The position numbers were made by a program, and so were the translations under genes. From Phaseolus vulgaris (lineage: Eukaryota; Streptophyta; Magnoliopsida; Fabales; Fabaceae), in assembly GCF_000499845.2 (NCBI RefSeq), contig NC_023753.2:7634791-7698790 (forward strand): a stretch of 64,000 nt of DNA, read 5' to 3'. This document shows positions 37,393 to 50,741 of the stretch, in pieces (positions within the stretch are counted from its first letter, which is position 1; each line of letters begins with the position of its first letter). The notes under the pieces are model-generated. The model saw nothing but the letters and a program-made list of their open reading frames with translations, searched no databases and had not been told where the DNA came from.

Positions 37393-37620
37393 TTATGAAT
37401 ATACATGTTTCTCCTGGTGAAGTGTGTTTTGCTAAGTAATGTCCTTTCATCACCTTTCTCCAGAGTCCCCTCATTTTGCTTTTCATAATAAACCATTTGA
37501 GGTGAGACCACGTGAATACAACAAAGTTGGCATGCCAATAATCTAGCATTTAAAGCTGTATCACAACACAACCTTGTATACATGTATTGTTGTTTATGTA
37601 TTAAAAAACCAAAAGGTTAT
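37393..37620 (+). terminator. 3' UTR and poly(A) signal of the VTL gene
   Basis: AATAAA at 37487-37492 lies about 95 nt after the stop codon in a non-repetitive 3' flank. A second AATAAA was not looked for beyond this. Confidence 0.45.
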
Positions 37621-38364
37621 TGCTTCTTCTCCTTTCACTGCAAAACCTGCAATTTATTAATGCATGCATCATTATGCAGAGTTAATTTAGTCAAATTATA
37701 ATCTATTTCATTTGAAATAATTTGAAATAGGTTGTAATTGAACTAAATTAAAAGTAATGATATGTAAAATTCATGCACTAGATTGTAATTAGAAAAAAAA
37801 TTAATAAAATGGAACAACTTTAAAATTGCATGAACGAAATCACATTTTGAATTGATGTTCTTCCATTTGCATTTCTCAAACTAACATTTTCCATATAATT
37901 ATTGCTAATAGAAAATTTAACCCATAACAAAAAGAAAAAAAATTGTATGTATCAAACTCGAGTTTCAAGAAAAACTCCTAGATCTTACAAGAAAAAGAAA
38001 ATTTATTTTCTTTGCAAGCTATTTTATCCTAGTTTTCCATTTGCAAATTGGATGTGGATAAGTTTTATAAAAGAAATTAGTTTTAAAAATGCTTTAAAAG
38101 TAAAAGAATAAAATAACTTCTCATAAATTTCATTTTAAAATCTCTTATTTTTACACTCTAACTAAAGGGGCAAACAAATTGTGTAGGTTATTTCAGTTCC
38201 ATATGGTAATTTTAATGGCTGATTTTTTTTTACTTGTATTTACAACTTCAACCGTTACAGTCTTGAACACAAGTAAATCAAAATTAAAATTTATTTATTG
38301 ATAAACCTTGGTTACTTGCACACCTTAATTTAATTTTAATATATATAATTGCAAAATATCATTG

Positions 38365-38650
38365 CAATAAAAATTAGTTTTAGAAACTAATTTATTAATT
38401 TCTAAAATATAAAATTTTTCATTAATATAATTAGAGACTAATTTAAAATTTAAAATAGTAAATATCTAAAATTTTGATAATTAATGTTAAATATCAGTTT
38501 AAAAATTATTTTATAAATTTTTATTAATAATAGAAACTAATTTTAATATTAATAATTTTTAATTTATGAAATAGTATCTAAATTAATATAATGATTAATT
38601 TTTTTTGTTTTTAAATTAATTGATATTTAATCATTTTGTTATAGTATATC
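38365..38650. mobile_element. Degenerate fold-back MITE copy
   Basis: Preserves the order 'ttagttttagaaact', 'attagagactaattt', 'aataatagaaactaattt' and 'atagtatctaaatta' seen in the intact copies. The termini are lost. Confidence 0.4.
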
Positions 38651-39354
38651 TTGACAAACTTTCCTTTCCTGGCCTAAAATGTCATATATTAATAAACTCA
38701 TTATTGAATATTCAAATTCTATTGATTAATTATTAACTTGCAATAAAGAATTAAATGAAATTATTATTTTTTATTAGTTAAACAATGCTTCTTCAGTGAA
38801 GCTGCGAAGGACAACTTAGTGGTTCAGTTATATCGATCAAGAATGGAATAGCAAAATGCGGCCGCGATGGTTTCTTCTCGAGGATTCAAAAGCTTAATAT
38901 TTCCTTTTTTGAATCGCAGTTGTTTGATGATTGTACTTATGCTTAATTAAATTTTAACTATTTTGTAGTTTACTTTTTATTTTATTAAGTATTTTAAAAA
39001 ATTTGTTATCTTATAGATATTTTTATTTGAGTTTTTGTAATTTTTATTGACAAAAAATAAATTTAAATTTAATAAAAAGAGAAGCACTTAATAAGTGTCC
39101 AAACCCTTAGAAAAATGTTGTAAAGGACCATGAGGTTTGCTCTACATAGCAAAAGAAAAACCTCAACACCAAAAAAGAAAAGCATAGCTCCAAAGAGTGT
39201 AACACAAAAAAAAAATCAATGCCACTCACTTATCCACGTACTGAAAGGTTGAACCTGAACAAAATCAGACTGTTTCTCCTACACCATATCATTTATGATT
39301 TGCACCCAACACACTCACATCAAATGTCTATTTTTTTTTAATGATTTTAAATTT

Positions 39355-39660
39355 TTACCTTCCGAATATTCATATCCGTAAGTCAAATTACAAAATTCCA
39401 GATATACAAATCCAGAACTAATCCATAAGCAAACATAAATGAGTTTCATATATCAATTCTCAGCATCATTTACAACACACAATTCTAGATATAAAAATTT
39501 AGAACTCATTATTCACTTTCAGATATAACCATCCGGAAGCTTAAATAAAATATAAAAATGACCTTTCAGATTTTAAAATCCAGAATGTATAAAAATGACT
39601 TCCGGATATTGAAATCTGTAAGCAAATGTGTAAAAAGGACAAAATAGAATTTTAAATTTT
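39355..39660. repeat. Patch of 'ttccgga' dyad repeats
   Basis: Repeats of 'ttccggatattgaaatctg', 'aaaattccagatatacaa' and similar, with partial dyad symmetry. The composition resembles the array at 20585-21070 but the core is different. Confidence 0.4.
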
Positions 39661-40461
39661 TTGTTGGGTGCAATTCAAAATTGATTGGGTGCTTGCCACA
39701 AAATCACTAAAGCTGCACCGGATCCCTACTTCTCCACCTTCTTCTTGCCTCATCTTACCTAGTCCTTCCTTCCAGGACTAAGCCCACAAAATATACACCT
39801 ACCCCATTCTTTGACATACCGCAATACATCAGATAAGATTTAAGATCAATACATGATTTGATTGAGTATAGAAAAAAACTGTTAACATTTTCTTATTTGT
39901 CATCATGACTAGACTTTTAAATGTGTTAACGTAAAAAACCTAAATATGATTGATTTTACCTTTTTCAAAAATTACTTTATTTCTCTTCTTTCAAATCTAC
40001 CCTATCAGTGTAATTCACATACAATCCCGTTCTCTATTCACATGTTGATTCGCCAGGTTTTCCTTTCTTATGTGTGTTTGCTTTCTTAGTTTCCTTTTAT
40101 AACTCACCAATTAAGTCTTGAGGGAAAGAAGAAGTTAACTAATGAAGTAAAAGAAGTGAGAGAATGAAGGAGTAAATTGACAAGTGAGTTAGAAATATTA
40201 AAAACAAATCATGATAATCACGTCATTTTATTGATGACAAAAATCAAAACAGTAAGTTATTTAGATAAAAATAAAAATATTTTGAACACTCAATAAAAAA
40301 AATTAATAGAAATTTAATGAATAAATACTTAAATTTATGATATATTTCATATTTAATTAAACTTATTTTACAAATGTTTTAGGCGTATGTAATTTTAAAT
40401 TTCCATAATTTTACCTTTTCTGATATTTATGTTGTGATCTACGAAAATCCTGTATAACAAG

Positions 40462-40740
40462 CTAATAACAAGACACATTTCTCTCCCTTATTTCATACTC
40501 CAACAATTTAATAATACAAGTGCAAAAGGTTGCTTCAATATATTGTGTCCCGGGGTTTTGTTCAACCAAAACATAGCACTTGATATGATCAGACAAAATC
40601 TCTTTCACTGGGAAGTGTGTAACTTTGATCCCGCTAGAACAGAAACTAGTGGAGATTGTTGTTAGATTATGCAGATGCAGAAAATAGTGTATCAAGCCAG
40701 GTGCTGCCACCAGCTTAAATGATTGTGGAAAGGTTCCACG
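40462..40740 (-). pseudogene. Possible coding-exon fragment of unknown origin
   Basis: An open minus-strand frame of about 90 codons contains GTFPQSFKLVAAPGLIHYF, then SSGIKVTHFPVKEILSDHIK and YVLVEQNPGTQYIEA. Codon and residue use look protein-like rather than random, but I do not recognise the family. No supporting upstream exon or splice frame was found. It lies about 1 kb beyond the eIF5B stop codon on the same strand. Confidence 0.25.
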
Positions 40741-41687
40741 TCGAGAGATTGGGTGTCAAGCACAATAAAATAGGAATGAAGAAGCCGATGGAATTAGGAA
40801 TGGACAAAATTTTCGTATTCAGCAAAGAACTACGACAGAAATTAACCCCAAAAACACAAGAATGGGGTGACAGCAAAATGTGGTGATGTACAACAGAGGT
40901 GCAGAGTATTTCACACGACCCGAGAACAGCTCTAAATTATATAACTATTAAATAAATGCTGAGATGTCAGGTTACCCTACCCAACAACACTTATAAATGC
41001 TAAAATGGCAAACCAAAAGTTCTAAGTGAAGATTCTCCACCATTGATTTGAAAATAAATAAATCTGACGGCCCTAATATACGCCGCGTGGGAGATATGGG
41101 TAGCTATCCCATGCTTCACCGTATCAACATATGCAAACACATGACGTGGCTTAGTTGAATCTTTGGCCTTAATACCAGTTTCCACAACCAAATGCTTGGT
41201 TGTATGGAACACCAAAAGGATATATAACTCCCGAAAAATAAAGTGCCTATGACTATAAATGTAAAAAAATTGTACAGAACACTCGTAAACCAAAAGTTAA
41301 TCAATTTTTTAGTCAAATTACTCCCGAAAAATTTTCCTTTTCCTCACTGAACTGCATTTGGAACCCTTATTTGCTTCCATGTATACCACAGATATGTATA
41401 TAAATATGATAGTAATTCACAAAATTTTGACCTTGCCAGTTACACTTTCCGCACCCTTTAGATCTGAGCTTCCCACCGGACAAAGCATTGGAGTCTCGTA
41501 TGTTACTATTTGCCTCTCCATGGCACAGCGCCATCCACCTGAATCTTTGTATCATCTATACTGGTCTCCATGGGGAATCTCACCGCATCCTCAACAAATC
41601 CTTAAAAGCGTTGCATAAATCCAAACATTCGCCACAAAACCTTGTTTTTCGGAATTGAATACTTAAGCGCCCGCACATGAAGTCTCC

Positions 41688-44600
41688 TCATTGTATCTTG
41701 AAAAGATTCTTCAATTTCACAAGCAACCTCCATTCCTCCATAGATAGTTCATCCTATATCCATCAACAGATGTAACTTAGACACATTTTCAACTAAATCA
41801 TAAACAGTTAAATACATTTGCTCATGATGCTTGTTATTGCAGACTTACCCGATAATTTGCTTTGAGAATATCAATAGATCTCCGTGAAATATGGCTTACA
41901 AGTTCATCGTCGATCTCAAAATGTCTCCCAAACATTTTCTGTTGCTCTTCAGAATTGCTGCCAACAATCTGTAAAACAAATTGGAGACTTACAGTAAGGT
42001 TGCCGCCACCAAGAATACCCAAGGCAAATCATTCCATTTCTCCCTATTATCCCCCCTCCAAACTTTTCTCTCACCATTTTCTCAACAGCCATCGTGTCTA
42101 ATTATTGATCATGACTAAATCGTGTAAATGGGATATGAAATTTTGTCAACGTAATAAAACTATTACACTTCAAATAAATTTAAAACAGACATTAATGATC
42201 TTTTCCTTTTGACATGTACAACTTACATGTAGAAGCTTTTTGGTTCTTGTTTAAAACAAAGGCTTCTTCTAATCAATATTTCAAATTCCATTTTCATTGT
42301 TATAAATTTGAGAGTTAGGAGAGGTTCATTATAAAGGATTTAATTTCAGTCCAAGAACATACCTTAATGGCTACTTTCTGCCCCTTCTTGGCATAATCAA
42401 CAGGTTTATGGTTATTCTCAATGGAGGCAATGCGACCAATATCAATGAACTCTCTAGAAGGAATGCAAATTGGAGTCCCAATCTGTCAAATGGACAAATA
42501 TTAGATGCACATTAAAGAATCAAAACAATTACCTTTGTGCAACAGGCTTCACAAAATACCCGTCATTAAACATCATAAACTCAAGCTAAAGATGATCTTC
42601 AATGGTCAGAAGAGAGATCAATCCGAGAAATGTTCAAAGCATTTAGAAGTTAAAATTAAACTAACTGCTGCTTGGTAAGGGTCAAAAGTCACATTCGGCT
42701 CATTTTCATGCTTAAAAGAGGGAAAATTTATGGGGTGGAGCATAAATAAGTAGCATTCCACTTCCACTTTTTCAATACTTGTTGTACCAACTACCGAGCA
42801 TGTGTGAAACAAATTCCATGCATAAATTTCCACCTCACATTATAATTACTCAAACCACAGCCTAGATTATACATGGCACAGAGAAATACAATTGCTAATT
42901 CCTTTGTCAAAAATAGATTTAAAACGAATACTAAAACTGCTGGATTCACTCCAGCCAAAAAGGACATCGCCCTTTTGTGAAGAAAACAGTTATTAACCAG
43001 ATAATTGCAACCATATAAAAAATCCCTCAATAAAAAATAACAATACCTTCGCAATTCCTTCAAGAATATCAACTCCCAAAACAATTGGGTCCTTCTTGTT
43101 GAAAATGCAATTTGGTAAGATTTTAAAAACACATGGGAAGACTGCCTCATCAGCAGCTTCTTTCTTTTTCTCCTCTTTGATGTTGTCAATATAAGCTTTA
43201 AATTGGTCAAATAGATGATAAATGATATCAGCAATAAATATCTTCACACCCAATTCATCTGCCAGTTCCCTAGCCTCAGGTGTAACTTTGACATCAAATG
43301 CCAATATAGCTGCATACTCTCGCTTTTTTTCAAGCATTACACTGGCCTTCATGACATCTTTTTTGTGTACAGGACCAATGCTTATACCACTAACAGGGAT
43401 ACTAACTTCTGGAGTTTTCAAAAACTCCAGTAATGCTTCCAAGGAACCAAGGGTAGATGCCTGTACACAAACACCTTCACCAGTCCTGTCAATCCTGCTC
43501 ATGACTGACCGCATATCTTCCATTGCTGATTCTTTGACATCTTCCAAATCATCATCAGGCTTCACCACATATAAACCAGTGCCCGCAATGGCATGCTCAA
43601 GGCCCTGAATGAAACACAGTAAAACCAAAGCTTAAGCATCATAAGCACAAGACAATAGAATAAAAATAGAAAAAGAACTATCAATATCACCATGAAATAC
43701 CTGGGCAGTGATTTTTATACCCATAGCAGCTTTGATTTCTTTGTGATGAAGATATGTTCCCTGAAATTATACCATTATTACTGTGTTGTGAAGTGTAAGA
43801 GATACTAAGTAATACTCTCTCTGCCTAGATAGAATTTGCCAATATATAGAACACATTACTCAGTAAACAAATTGCTGATGTTGATACGAAAGGATGAGAT
43901 ATTGACTTGCCCAAATATTTTTCTTGTCTAAATTAATCATCTAAGACCCACCCCCCTCTGGTTTTTTAGCTCGGCTCCACCATGTTAAATATAACGATCA
44001 GTATCTCTTCCAACACTTTTAAGATCATTGGAACTCATTAAAACCATACTTGCTATGAAATTAATAAATAAAGACCATAATCTCTTGCTCACATTTATAG
44101 TAGATAGTTATGCAGTAATGTTCAAATTTTCCTACAGGTAAATAAATGTGAAATAAAGAAAGAAATAATTGTGTGACTATACCTTGACACGAAGTTCCTT
44201 CATTGGATGAGGTGTCAATAAAGCTCGAATTGAGGTAACAATTGGACCCTATAACAAAAATTTCATTAGCCTTAACTATAGATTGGGTGCTAAAAGATGT
44301 AGTGAGAATTTAAGATACTTACCTGCATTCCACAGACAACTATTTGTTCTCCTTCATGAAGAACACCATTAACTAAAACAACATCAATAGTAGTTCCATG
44401 GCCTTCAACAACCTTAACCTCTAAAACAGTACACTGGTGACCACAATAAACAAACAATTAGGTCCATACAGTTAAACCATCATAAAGTGTTACACTAACT
44501 TTAGTATTAGGATACAGTAAAGCTAACCTGTATTTCCTCACTGTATGTAAGTTTCTCAACCATTGTTTTCTGGGTCCATTGAACCAATAGTAATAACAAA

Positions 44601-47600
44601 TCAGGAATTCCTTCGCCACTGAAATATCAAAAAGTAAAAATAGTGTCAATACAACAACACCCATATGACAAGCAGTAAGCAGACTGTGTAAGGTAACACT
44701 AATTAAAAAGACAGTGTCTGTAAGGCAATGTTTAGGCATTTTCTACATATAGTGTTGGTGTCCACGGATAAATGGAAATCTGCCCCCACTTTTCATATAC
44801 CCAACCTCTCTTCTACCACTTTTTAGATAATTTCAGTCAGACCTCAAACAGTTTGAAACCAATTTAAAACATTAGGAAGAAGTTAAGATTTTCTGTAACA
44901 TTCTGAAATACTAGAATTTAGAAGCAATAGATGATGCTTCCTAATAATGGAAAAAAATGTTAAAAAAGCAGATGGACTCTTAAGAAGTAGACTTTGAGCT
45001 TAACTCAACCTTACAAAATCGGCTTATAAGTTGAGTTTTGCAACCACTTATATATTATGAATAAGTCTTATATCTAGTCGATGTGGAATCTTTAACAAAC
45101 TCTTCCAACGCCGAGACTATTAATTCGTGTATAGAACTATATACTTATGGATGATATGATAGAATCAACAAACTCTCGCTAGGATAAGCTTTATATAACT
45201 CTGACATCATCTTAAGAAGTACACTTTAAGTCTAACTCAACCTAACAAAATCGACTTATAAGGTGAGGTTTGCACTCACTTATATATTATGAATCAATCT
45301 TAGCTCTACTCAATATGGGATCTCCAACCAATTGAAATTGTTTAAAACCAATAAAATGTTTGATTTAGAAAGTTTGTTCTTCCAAACCGATGACACATGT
45401 AGTAATATTGACATCAGTGTTAGTAAAATTTAGTGTATATAATTCAATACTTTATTAGATATAAACTCTCACACCCATAATCTAAGACTAAATGTTTAAA
45501 AAAAATCATTCAGACATCTAATTCTCTTAGTATTACCGCATTAGGAATGTTAGGTGTGTGTGAAGGAACATGAGCCGTACATCAGTCCCAAAATCATAAC
45601 CCAAAATCTAATTCTCTTAGTATTTTCCTTATTCTTAATGACAAAGGAGACATCTACATTCATCAGACCAGAGAACTTGATCCAATGGAAACTTTCACCG
45701 CATAAAATAGATGGTGAAAGACCGACTATGTCTACCAAACAATCCATTGTTTCAATTACAATGCCAAACTTATTTTATTTCAGAAAGGAGGGTGAGGAGG
45801 CAGAATATTATAATTACAAGGCTACTGCAGTTACCTTATTGCACTTGTAGGCACAATGCTGAAAGTTTCTCCCATTTCTTTGTTTTTATAGTACAACTCG
45901 GTATTCATCCCTTGTTCTTTGAATTGAGTAACAATCTAGTAATGAAAAAGAAGAAAATTAGGTTAACAAACAATAACAATAGCCTGGTACAACTCACAAA
46001 GAAATAAAATCTTGTGCTACCTGAGTGAGCCTCATATTGAACTCATTTTGAACATCCTTAGTCTGCTGCTTCAATGCTTTGACAATTGGAGAATTGCGAC
46101 ATGTTTTCCATCCATAAAGCCTGTCAACCTACAAAGTGTCAAAGAGCAGTGGAACAAGTATAAGCATCACTTATTAAAAATACTCAAAAAAGTGTAAAGG
46201 CAGAAATACTCACTTTATTTAACGCAACAATGAATTCTGTATTCCTCATTTTTAATAGATTTAATGATTCTATTGTTTGTTGCTCTAACCCATGCATAAT
46301 GTCAACGACCAAAATTGCAATATCACATAGGCCTGAACCCCGAGACCTCAAGTTAGTGAAAGACTCGTGTCCAGGGGTGTCAATAACCAGTAGACCAGGA
46401 ACTTTCAGCTTTGCATCAGCTTTCAGTTCCTTCGTTCTATCACGTATGTTCTCAGCAGGAAAGTACGTTGCACCAATCTGTTGTGTGATACCTCCAGCCT
46501 CACCCTCCTGAACATTAGTACCTCGAATACAATCCAGCAGCTTGGTCTTGCCAGTATCCACATGCCCCATGATACAGCAAATTGGGGAGCGGAGGTTTTC
46601 ATCATTAGGCTGAGGAGGAGGAGCAGCAGACTTTCTTGACCTATTCAAGTCAGAATCATGCTTCTTATTTCTGTCCGTAACCACAACATTAGCTTCCTTT
46701 CCATTTTCAGTTTCATCAGTGACAGTTGTACTAGTAGCCCCTGTTGCATAGGAGAAAAACAAAGATAACTTTTACATTAGAAGGAAAGTAGTTACAAGTA
46801 AAGAATAAAAGTGTAAAACTTCATTAGGGAAACAAAAGTACAAGTAAACATCCATTCACACAACCCCTTTCTATACTGGGAGACACACAATAGTAACAAG
46901 TAACAACCGAACACATAGCAGAGGGAAATATACTAGTGTCAATCAAACACCATCTGTTTTAATCTAAAGCAAAGGTGGATATAAAACTACTAAATCTTAT
47001 CATATACCAGAAGAACATGCATCGCAATGCCAGATTCCGGTTTAACACCAATTCCGGTATCAAATAGAATATCTCAGCAATTTACTACTTCATGAAAGCA
47101 GGTGATATTTATTTAACAAAGAAATCAATTGCATTGGGGGGAATTCCAAAACAAAGTTCTTGGTCAAAAATTTATAGAACCATAGTTTTTAATTCCCTAT
47201 ACTAAAATAACTTCACATATACGTTTCCGCTATAGCTACCGGATCGCTATGTCTCCATGTTTATACTTTCCAATCATCAAAGAGGTTTCTAGCAGTGTGA
47301 GAACAAGCAAAAATGTCAATAAAAAAATGCAAATCTTACCAGCGTTCTGAGTAGGTACGGCATTTTTAATCTCTTTTTTTATAACAGGTTTAGGTTCTGA
47401 CTCTTCGTCAGCAAATGCACCTTTGGAATTCAGATTAACATCATCCCAGCTTTTTGCATCCCATTCATCATCATCTTCGTCATCTTCCACTACATCATCT
47501 TCAGCAGTGACATGAAGTTCAACTTTGTCATCCACCTGAATCGACTCCACTTCTTCAATGTTTACTGGTTCCTCTGAAACTACATCAGTAGTAATCTCCT

Positions 47601-49509
47601 TCGCTTCAACAATTTCAGCTGTCTGAGCAGCAGCTCCATTCTGATTTCTATTATTTTGTTTTGACTTCTTTGTCTGGTATATGGGTTTTTTGGCTGGAGC
47701 ACCAGAGTCCCCAGAAGGGAGAGTCACACCCCCAGTGCTATTGAGAATCTGCCTCCTCATTGCCTCCAAACGACGGGCTTCTTCCTTCTGCTTACCAGTT
47801 AAAAGTTTACCTTCTTGCTTTTTTTTCTGGAGTTTTTCCTTTTCTCTTTCCTTCTTCCTACGTTTAGCTTCTTCTGCCTGTCTCTCAAGTTCCTCTTGCC
47901 TGCGTCGCTCCTCTTCTTCCTTCTTTAACCTCTCTTCGTCTTCTCTTTTCTTCTTTTCTTCAGCCTCTTTTCTTCGAGCTAGTGCCTCTTGCATCTCTCT
48001 AACATGCTTTGGCACTTTCTTATCAGCTGCCTTAGCCTTTGAGTCATTCTTCTTTGGTTCAATTGCCTCAGCTTTAACTTCTGCTGATTCATTTTCCGGT
48101 GCACTTCCTGCTGCAGCGGCGGCAGCTGCCTTCTTCTCCTTTTCCTTTTCCTTCTTCTTCTTCTTCTTCTTTGCAGCAGCTGACTCTACCACCTCCTCTT
48201 CCCCATCCTTATCCCCAGAAGCATCAGCAGCAACAGAACCTACTTCGGGAGTAGGCTGAACTTTATCATCCTGTGGTGCAGAAGCAGTTGGTTTTGGTAT
48301 AGGAGCCTCACCGAGCTCTGCAAGAAGCTTATCCAAATCTTCTTCCTCTTGAGCAGTTCTTCCACTCTTTTTCTTATTCTTCTTCTTATTTTTGGAAGTT
48401 TCAGCAACTCCTTCACTCTTATTTACATTGTTGTTGCTAGCATCAGCACTACCAATACTGGGTGCCTCAGGCTCCACTACATCCACATTTTCATCACTCC
48501 CTTTGGCAGCAGTACTACTGCCCTTCTTTTTAGACGACTTCTTTTTACCTGAAAACGAAACTAAAGAAACATCATCCTCTTCCTTGTCATCACCATCCTT
48601 ACCAGATTCGGGTACAGAAACATCATCCCCAACAGAAACACCTTTGCTACCGGAACTTGCAGCCTTCTTGGAAGACTTCTTTTTCTTGCCAGTGAAAGTA
48701 ATTGGTCCAATGTCATCGTCATCATCTCCACCACCATCCTCCTTGCCCTCTCCATCATCAATTTCAGTGATAACAGTGGCTGAAAACCCAGCACCACCCT
48801 TCTTACTCCCTTTGGAAGACTTCTTCTTCCCCGTGAAAGCAATAACAGGTTCATCGTCATCAAAATCGTTATTCTTATCATCCACCACATCACCATCCCC
48901 ACCATCATCAATAGCATCAAAAGCCGAGGCAGCGAACAAACTACCACCGCTTTTCTTCGAACCCTTCGAGGACTTTTTCTTTCCAGTAAAACTAACCACC
49001 GGCTCATCCTCCTCCTCCTCCTCCTCACCACCAGCATCATCAACATCATCATCATCGATAGCAACAAAAGCTGATGCATTGAACAAACTACCACCTCCTT
49101 TGTTCGATGCCTTCTTACGCGACAAACTAACCACAGGTTCATCCTCTTCAGATTTATCTTCGTCATCACCTTCCTCATCACCAAGCACACCAAAGCCAGA
49201 TGCAGTAAACGCACTGTTACTACCGCCTTTCTTGCTTTTCCCCTTCTTCTTCCCAGCAAACACAACTTCAGGCACATCCTCGTCATCATCAACATCATCA
49301 TCATTATTATTACCTTTAGCATTGCCTTTCTTACCCTTCTTCTTTCCCGCCGCAGCGGGTTTATCTTCCGGCGCCGGCTCCTCAGAGAGTCCCGTTCCAA
49401 TGGCATACTCATCGTCGTCGATGACTACCGCCTTCTTCTTGGATTTCCCGCCACCTCCTTGCTGCGAGGCGTTCTCATCGTCCCTCGCCGTAGGCTTCTT
49501 CCTCCCCAT
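41688..49509 (-). CDS. Eukaryotic translation initiation factor 5B (eIF5B), full length
   Basis: Twelve coding exons, all GT-AG and in frame: 49509..47340, 46740..46214, 46128..46021, 45935..45835, 44618..44528, 44433..44323, 44248..44183, 43760..43701, 43604..43047, 42482..42363, 41968..41849 and 41753..41688. They total 4098 nt, 1365 aa. eIF5B is the translational GTPase that joins the 60S subunit to the 48S complex. Residues 1-720 are a charged, disordered extension with repeated GKKKSSK modules and a Lys/Glu-rich coiled stretch (about 520-600). The GTPase domain has GHVDTGKT (G1), [10 protein letters not shown] (G2), DTPGH (G3) and NKVD (G4, split by the exon 2/3 junction: NK from exon 2, VD from exon 3). 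Later exons give the beta-barrel and alpha/beta domains ([40 protein letters not shown]). The end is [20 protein letters not shown], then [14 protein letters not shown], the eIF1A-binding tail of the family. Start is MGRKKP at 49509. All key GTPase residues are present, so it should be functional. Confidence 0.97.
44979..45332. repeat. Two copies of an interspersed repeat in eIF5B intron 4
   Basis: Copies at 44979-45098 and 45211-45332 share 'cttaagaagtacactttaag', 'taactcaacctaacaaaatc' and 'cacttatatattatgaa', with a 'tagtcgatgtgg' tail. I know this type of sequence as widely dispersed in legume genomes. Family not assigned. Confidence 0.7.
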
Positions 49510-49875
49510 GTCTGATTAGGGTTTTCTCTTCTCCCGTGAGTATGAGTACAAACGACGCCGCGTTGGAATCACGGAACTGCGAAATGGAAAGGAAAATCGC
49601 GTCGATGGAATAAGAATAAGATCTATAAGCAAAAACTCTATGCCAGAGAAGAAAATAAAGAAAACGAGGGAGATTGGTGTAGGGCGCACCGTACGTGAAT
49701 CTGACGGCGACGCAGAGAATCTGCGAAGCAAGGGAAAGGAAAACGGCGGTTGCGATTGGGTTCAGAGTGACGAGAAGAAGTGATTGTTCGGAATCGATAG
49801 AGCGGCGGTGAAGGTGAAGGAATGGGAACAAAGATTTGAGCCCTTAAAGGAGTGTGAATGTGAAGGTGAAAACAA
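49510..49875 (-). promoter_or_regulatory. 5' UTR and proximal promoter of eIF5B
   Basis: GC-richer than the surrounding DNA (for example CGGCGACGCAGAG). It ends upstream where AT-rich intergenic sequence begins at about 49870. No TATA box stands out, as expected of a housekeeping gene. A 5' UTR intron is possible but not demonstrated. Confidence 0.4.
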
Positions 49876-50500
49876 ATATTAATTGGAATGTATATGTGTA
49901 TGTGTATTATACTAATGATAAATGTAATAAAAGAAACACAGCGTTATTCTAGGGTTGTATTTCTGTGTGTGTCTCCTATTTATCCCAAATTCCTACATTA
50001 CAAATTTCCACTTTGGCTTCTACACACATGCATAAAACAAATAGATTAAAAAATACATAAAAATAAAATCTGAGTCTTAAATTATGCTGAAAAATAATAA
50101 ATTAAAAAAATATATAAAAATAAAATCGAGTGTTAAATTATTGAATACTAATATTTTCGCAAATGATGACTTAGCTATGCTAATTTATAAGAATGTTAAA
50201 AATATTTTTATATTTAATTATAAAGTCAACATGTTGAGCGAAAAAATTTTGAATTTTAGGATTGAAATTATAAAGTTAACATTAATTGTCATATTAATTA
50301 TATTAATTGTGTAGATATGTGCGTTTTGTTCTCTTATATTATGTGTTGAGAGTGGAAATAAATATCCTCTTATGCATGAGATTGCTTATGGTTTGTCCTC
50401 TTTATTCAAATTTGTATTAAATTGACGTTATTATCAATGTAATTAATTTAGTTTGGTATTATTTATGTCAACAAACAAGTTATTGTTTACTTATGTGTGT
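49876..50500. other. AT-rich intergenic DNA, no gene seen
   Basis: The frames here are AT-driven and match nothing recognisable. Confidence 0.5.
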
Positions 50501-50513
50501 CAAATGAAGAGTT

Positions 50514-50741
50514 TTGAATAAATTGGTTGAAGGAGCGTTTAAAGAAGTTGAATGTGGATTTATAATGAAGAAACAGAGAAAGAATGAAGTTGGTAAAATG
50601 ATGGTCAAAGTCGTTGAATTGGTGCTCAAAGCTAAGGAGCTAGAGGTATTCATTACCACTATGGAGAATGAGGTGAAGGAGTTACATGAATTGTTGATTA
50701 AAAAGAGAATTGAGGTCACTTTATCATGCACTGGCTGTTAA
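50514..50741 (+). CDS. Short coiled-coil-like open frame, unassigned
   Basis: 75 codons rich in Lys, Glu and Val with heptad-like spacing (VELVLKAKELEVF, ENEVKELHELLIKKR). The 3' end overlaps the first copy of the duplicated segment starting at 50723. It could be a fragment of a transposon-encoded protein or an exon of an unknown gene. No flanking signals support it. Confidence 0.25.
   Translation: MNKLVEGAFKEVECGFIMKKQRKNEVGKMMVKVVELVLKAKELEVFITTMENEVKELHELLIKKRIEVTLSCTGC

Larger units (their letters stand above)
37620..40440. other. Intergenic DNA with repeat fragments
   Basis: AT-rich, with two repeat patches listed separately. A GC-rich island with a NotI-type word (GCGGCCGC) at about 38857 sits alone in AT-rich DNA. 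No gene recognised. Confidence 0.45.

Noticed and set aside
38850..38870. NotI-type GCGGCCGC word in AT-rich DNA, possibly a cloning or assembly artefact
   Set aside because: No vector-like flank is visible and similar GC islands occur in plant transposons; not enough to claim contamination.
42791..43234. 147-codon minus-strand frame overlapping eIF5B exon 9
   Set aside because: Wrong frame over the end of exon 9 followed by intron 9; the true frame gives conserved eIF5B sequence and ends at the GT at 43046.
48561..49412. Minus-strand Arg/Met/Leu-rich frame overlapping eIF5B exon 1
   Set aside because: An alternative frame of the same GAx/AAx-rich exon; no domain.
48392..49519. Long plus-strand frame rich in Ser/Pro/Leu
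   Set aside because: It is the antisense shadow of the low-complexity Lys/Asp/Glu-rich eIF5B exon 1. Its composition follows from the complementary codons, and the sense frame matches eIF5B.
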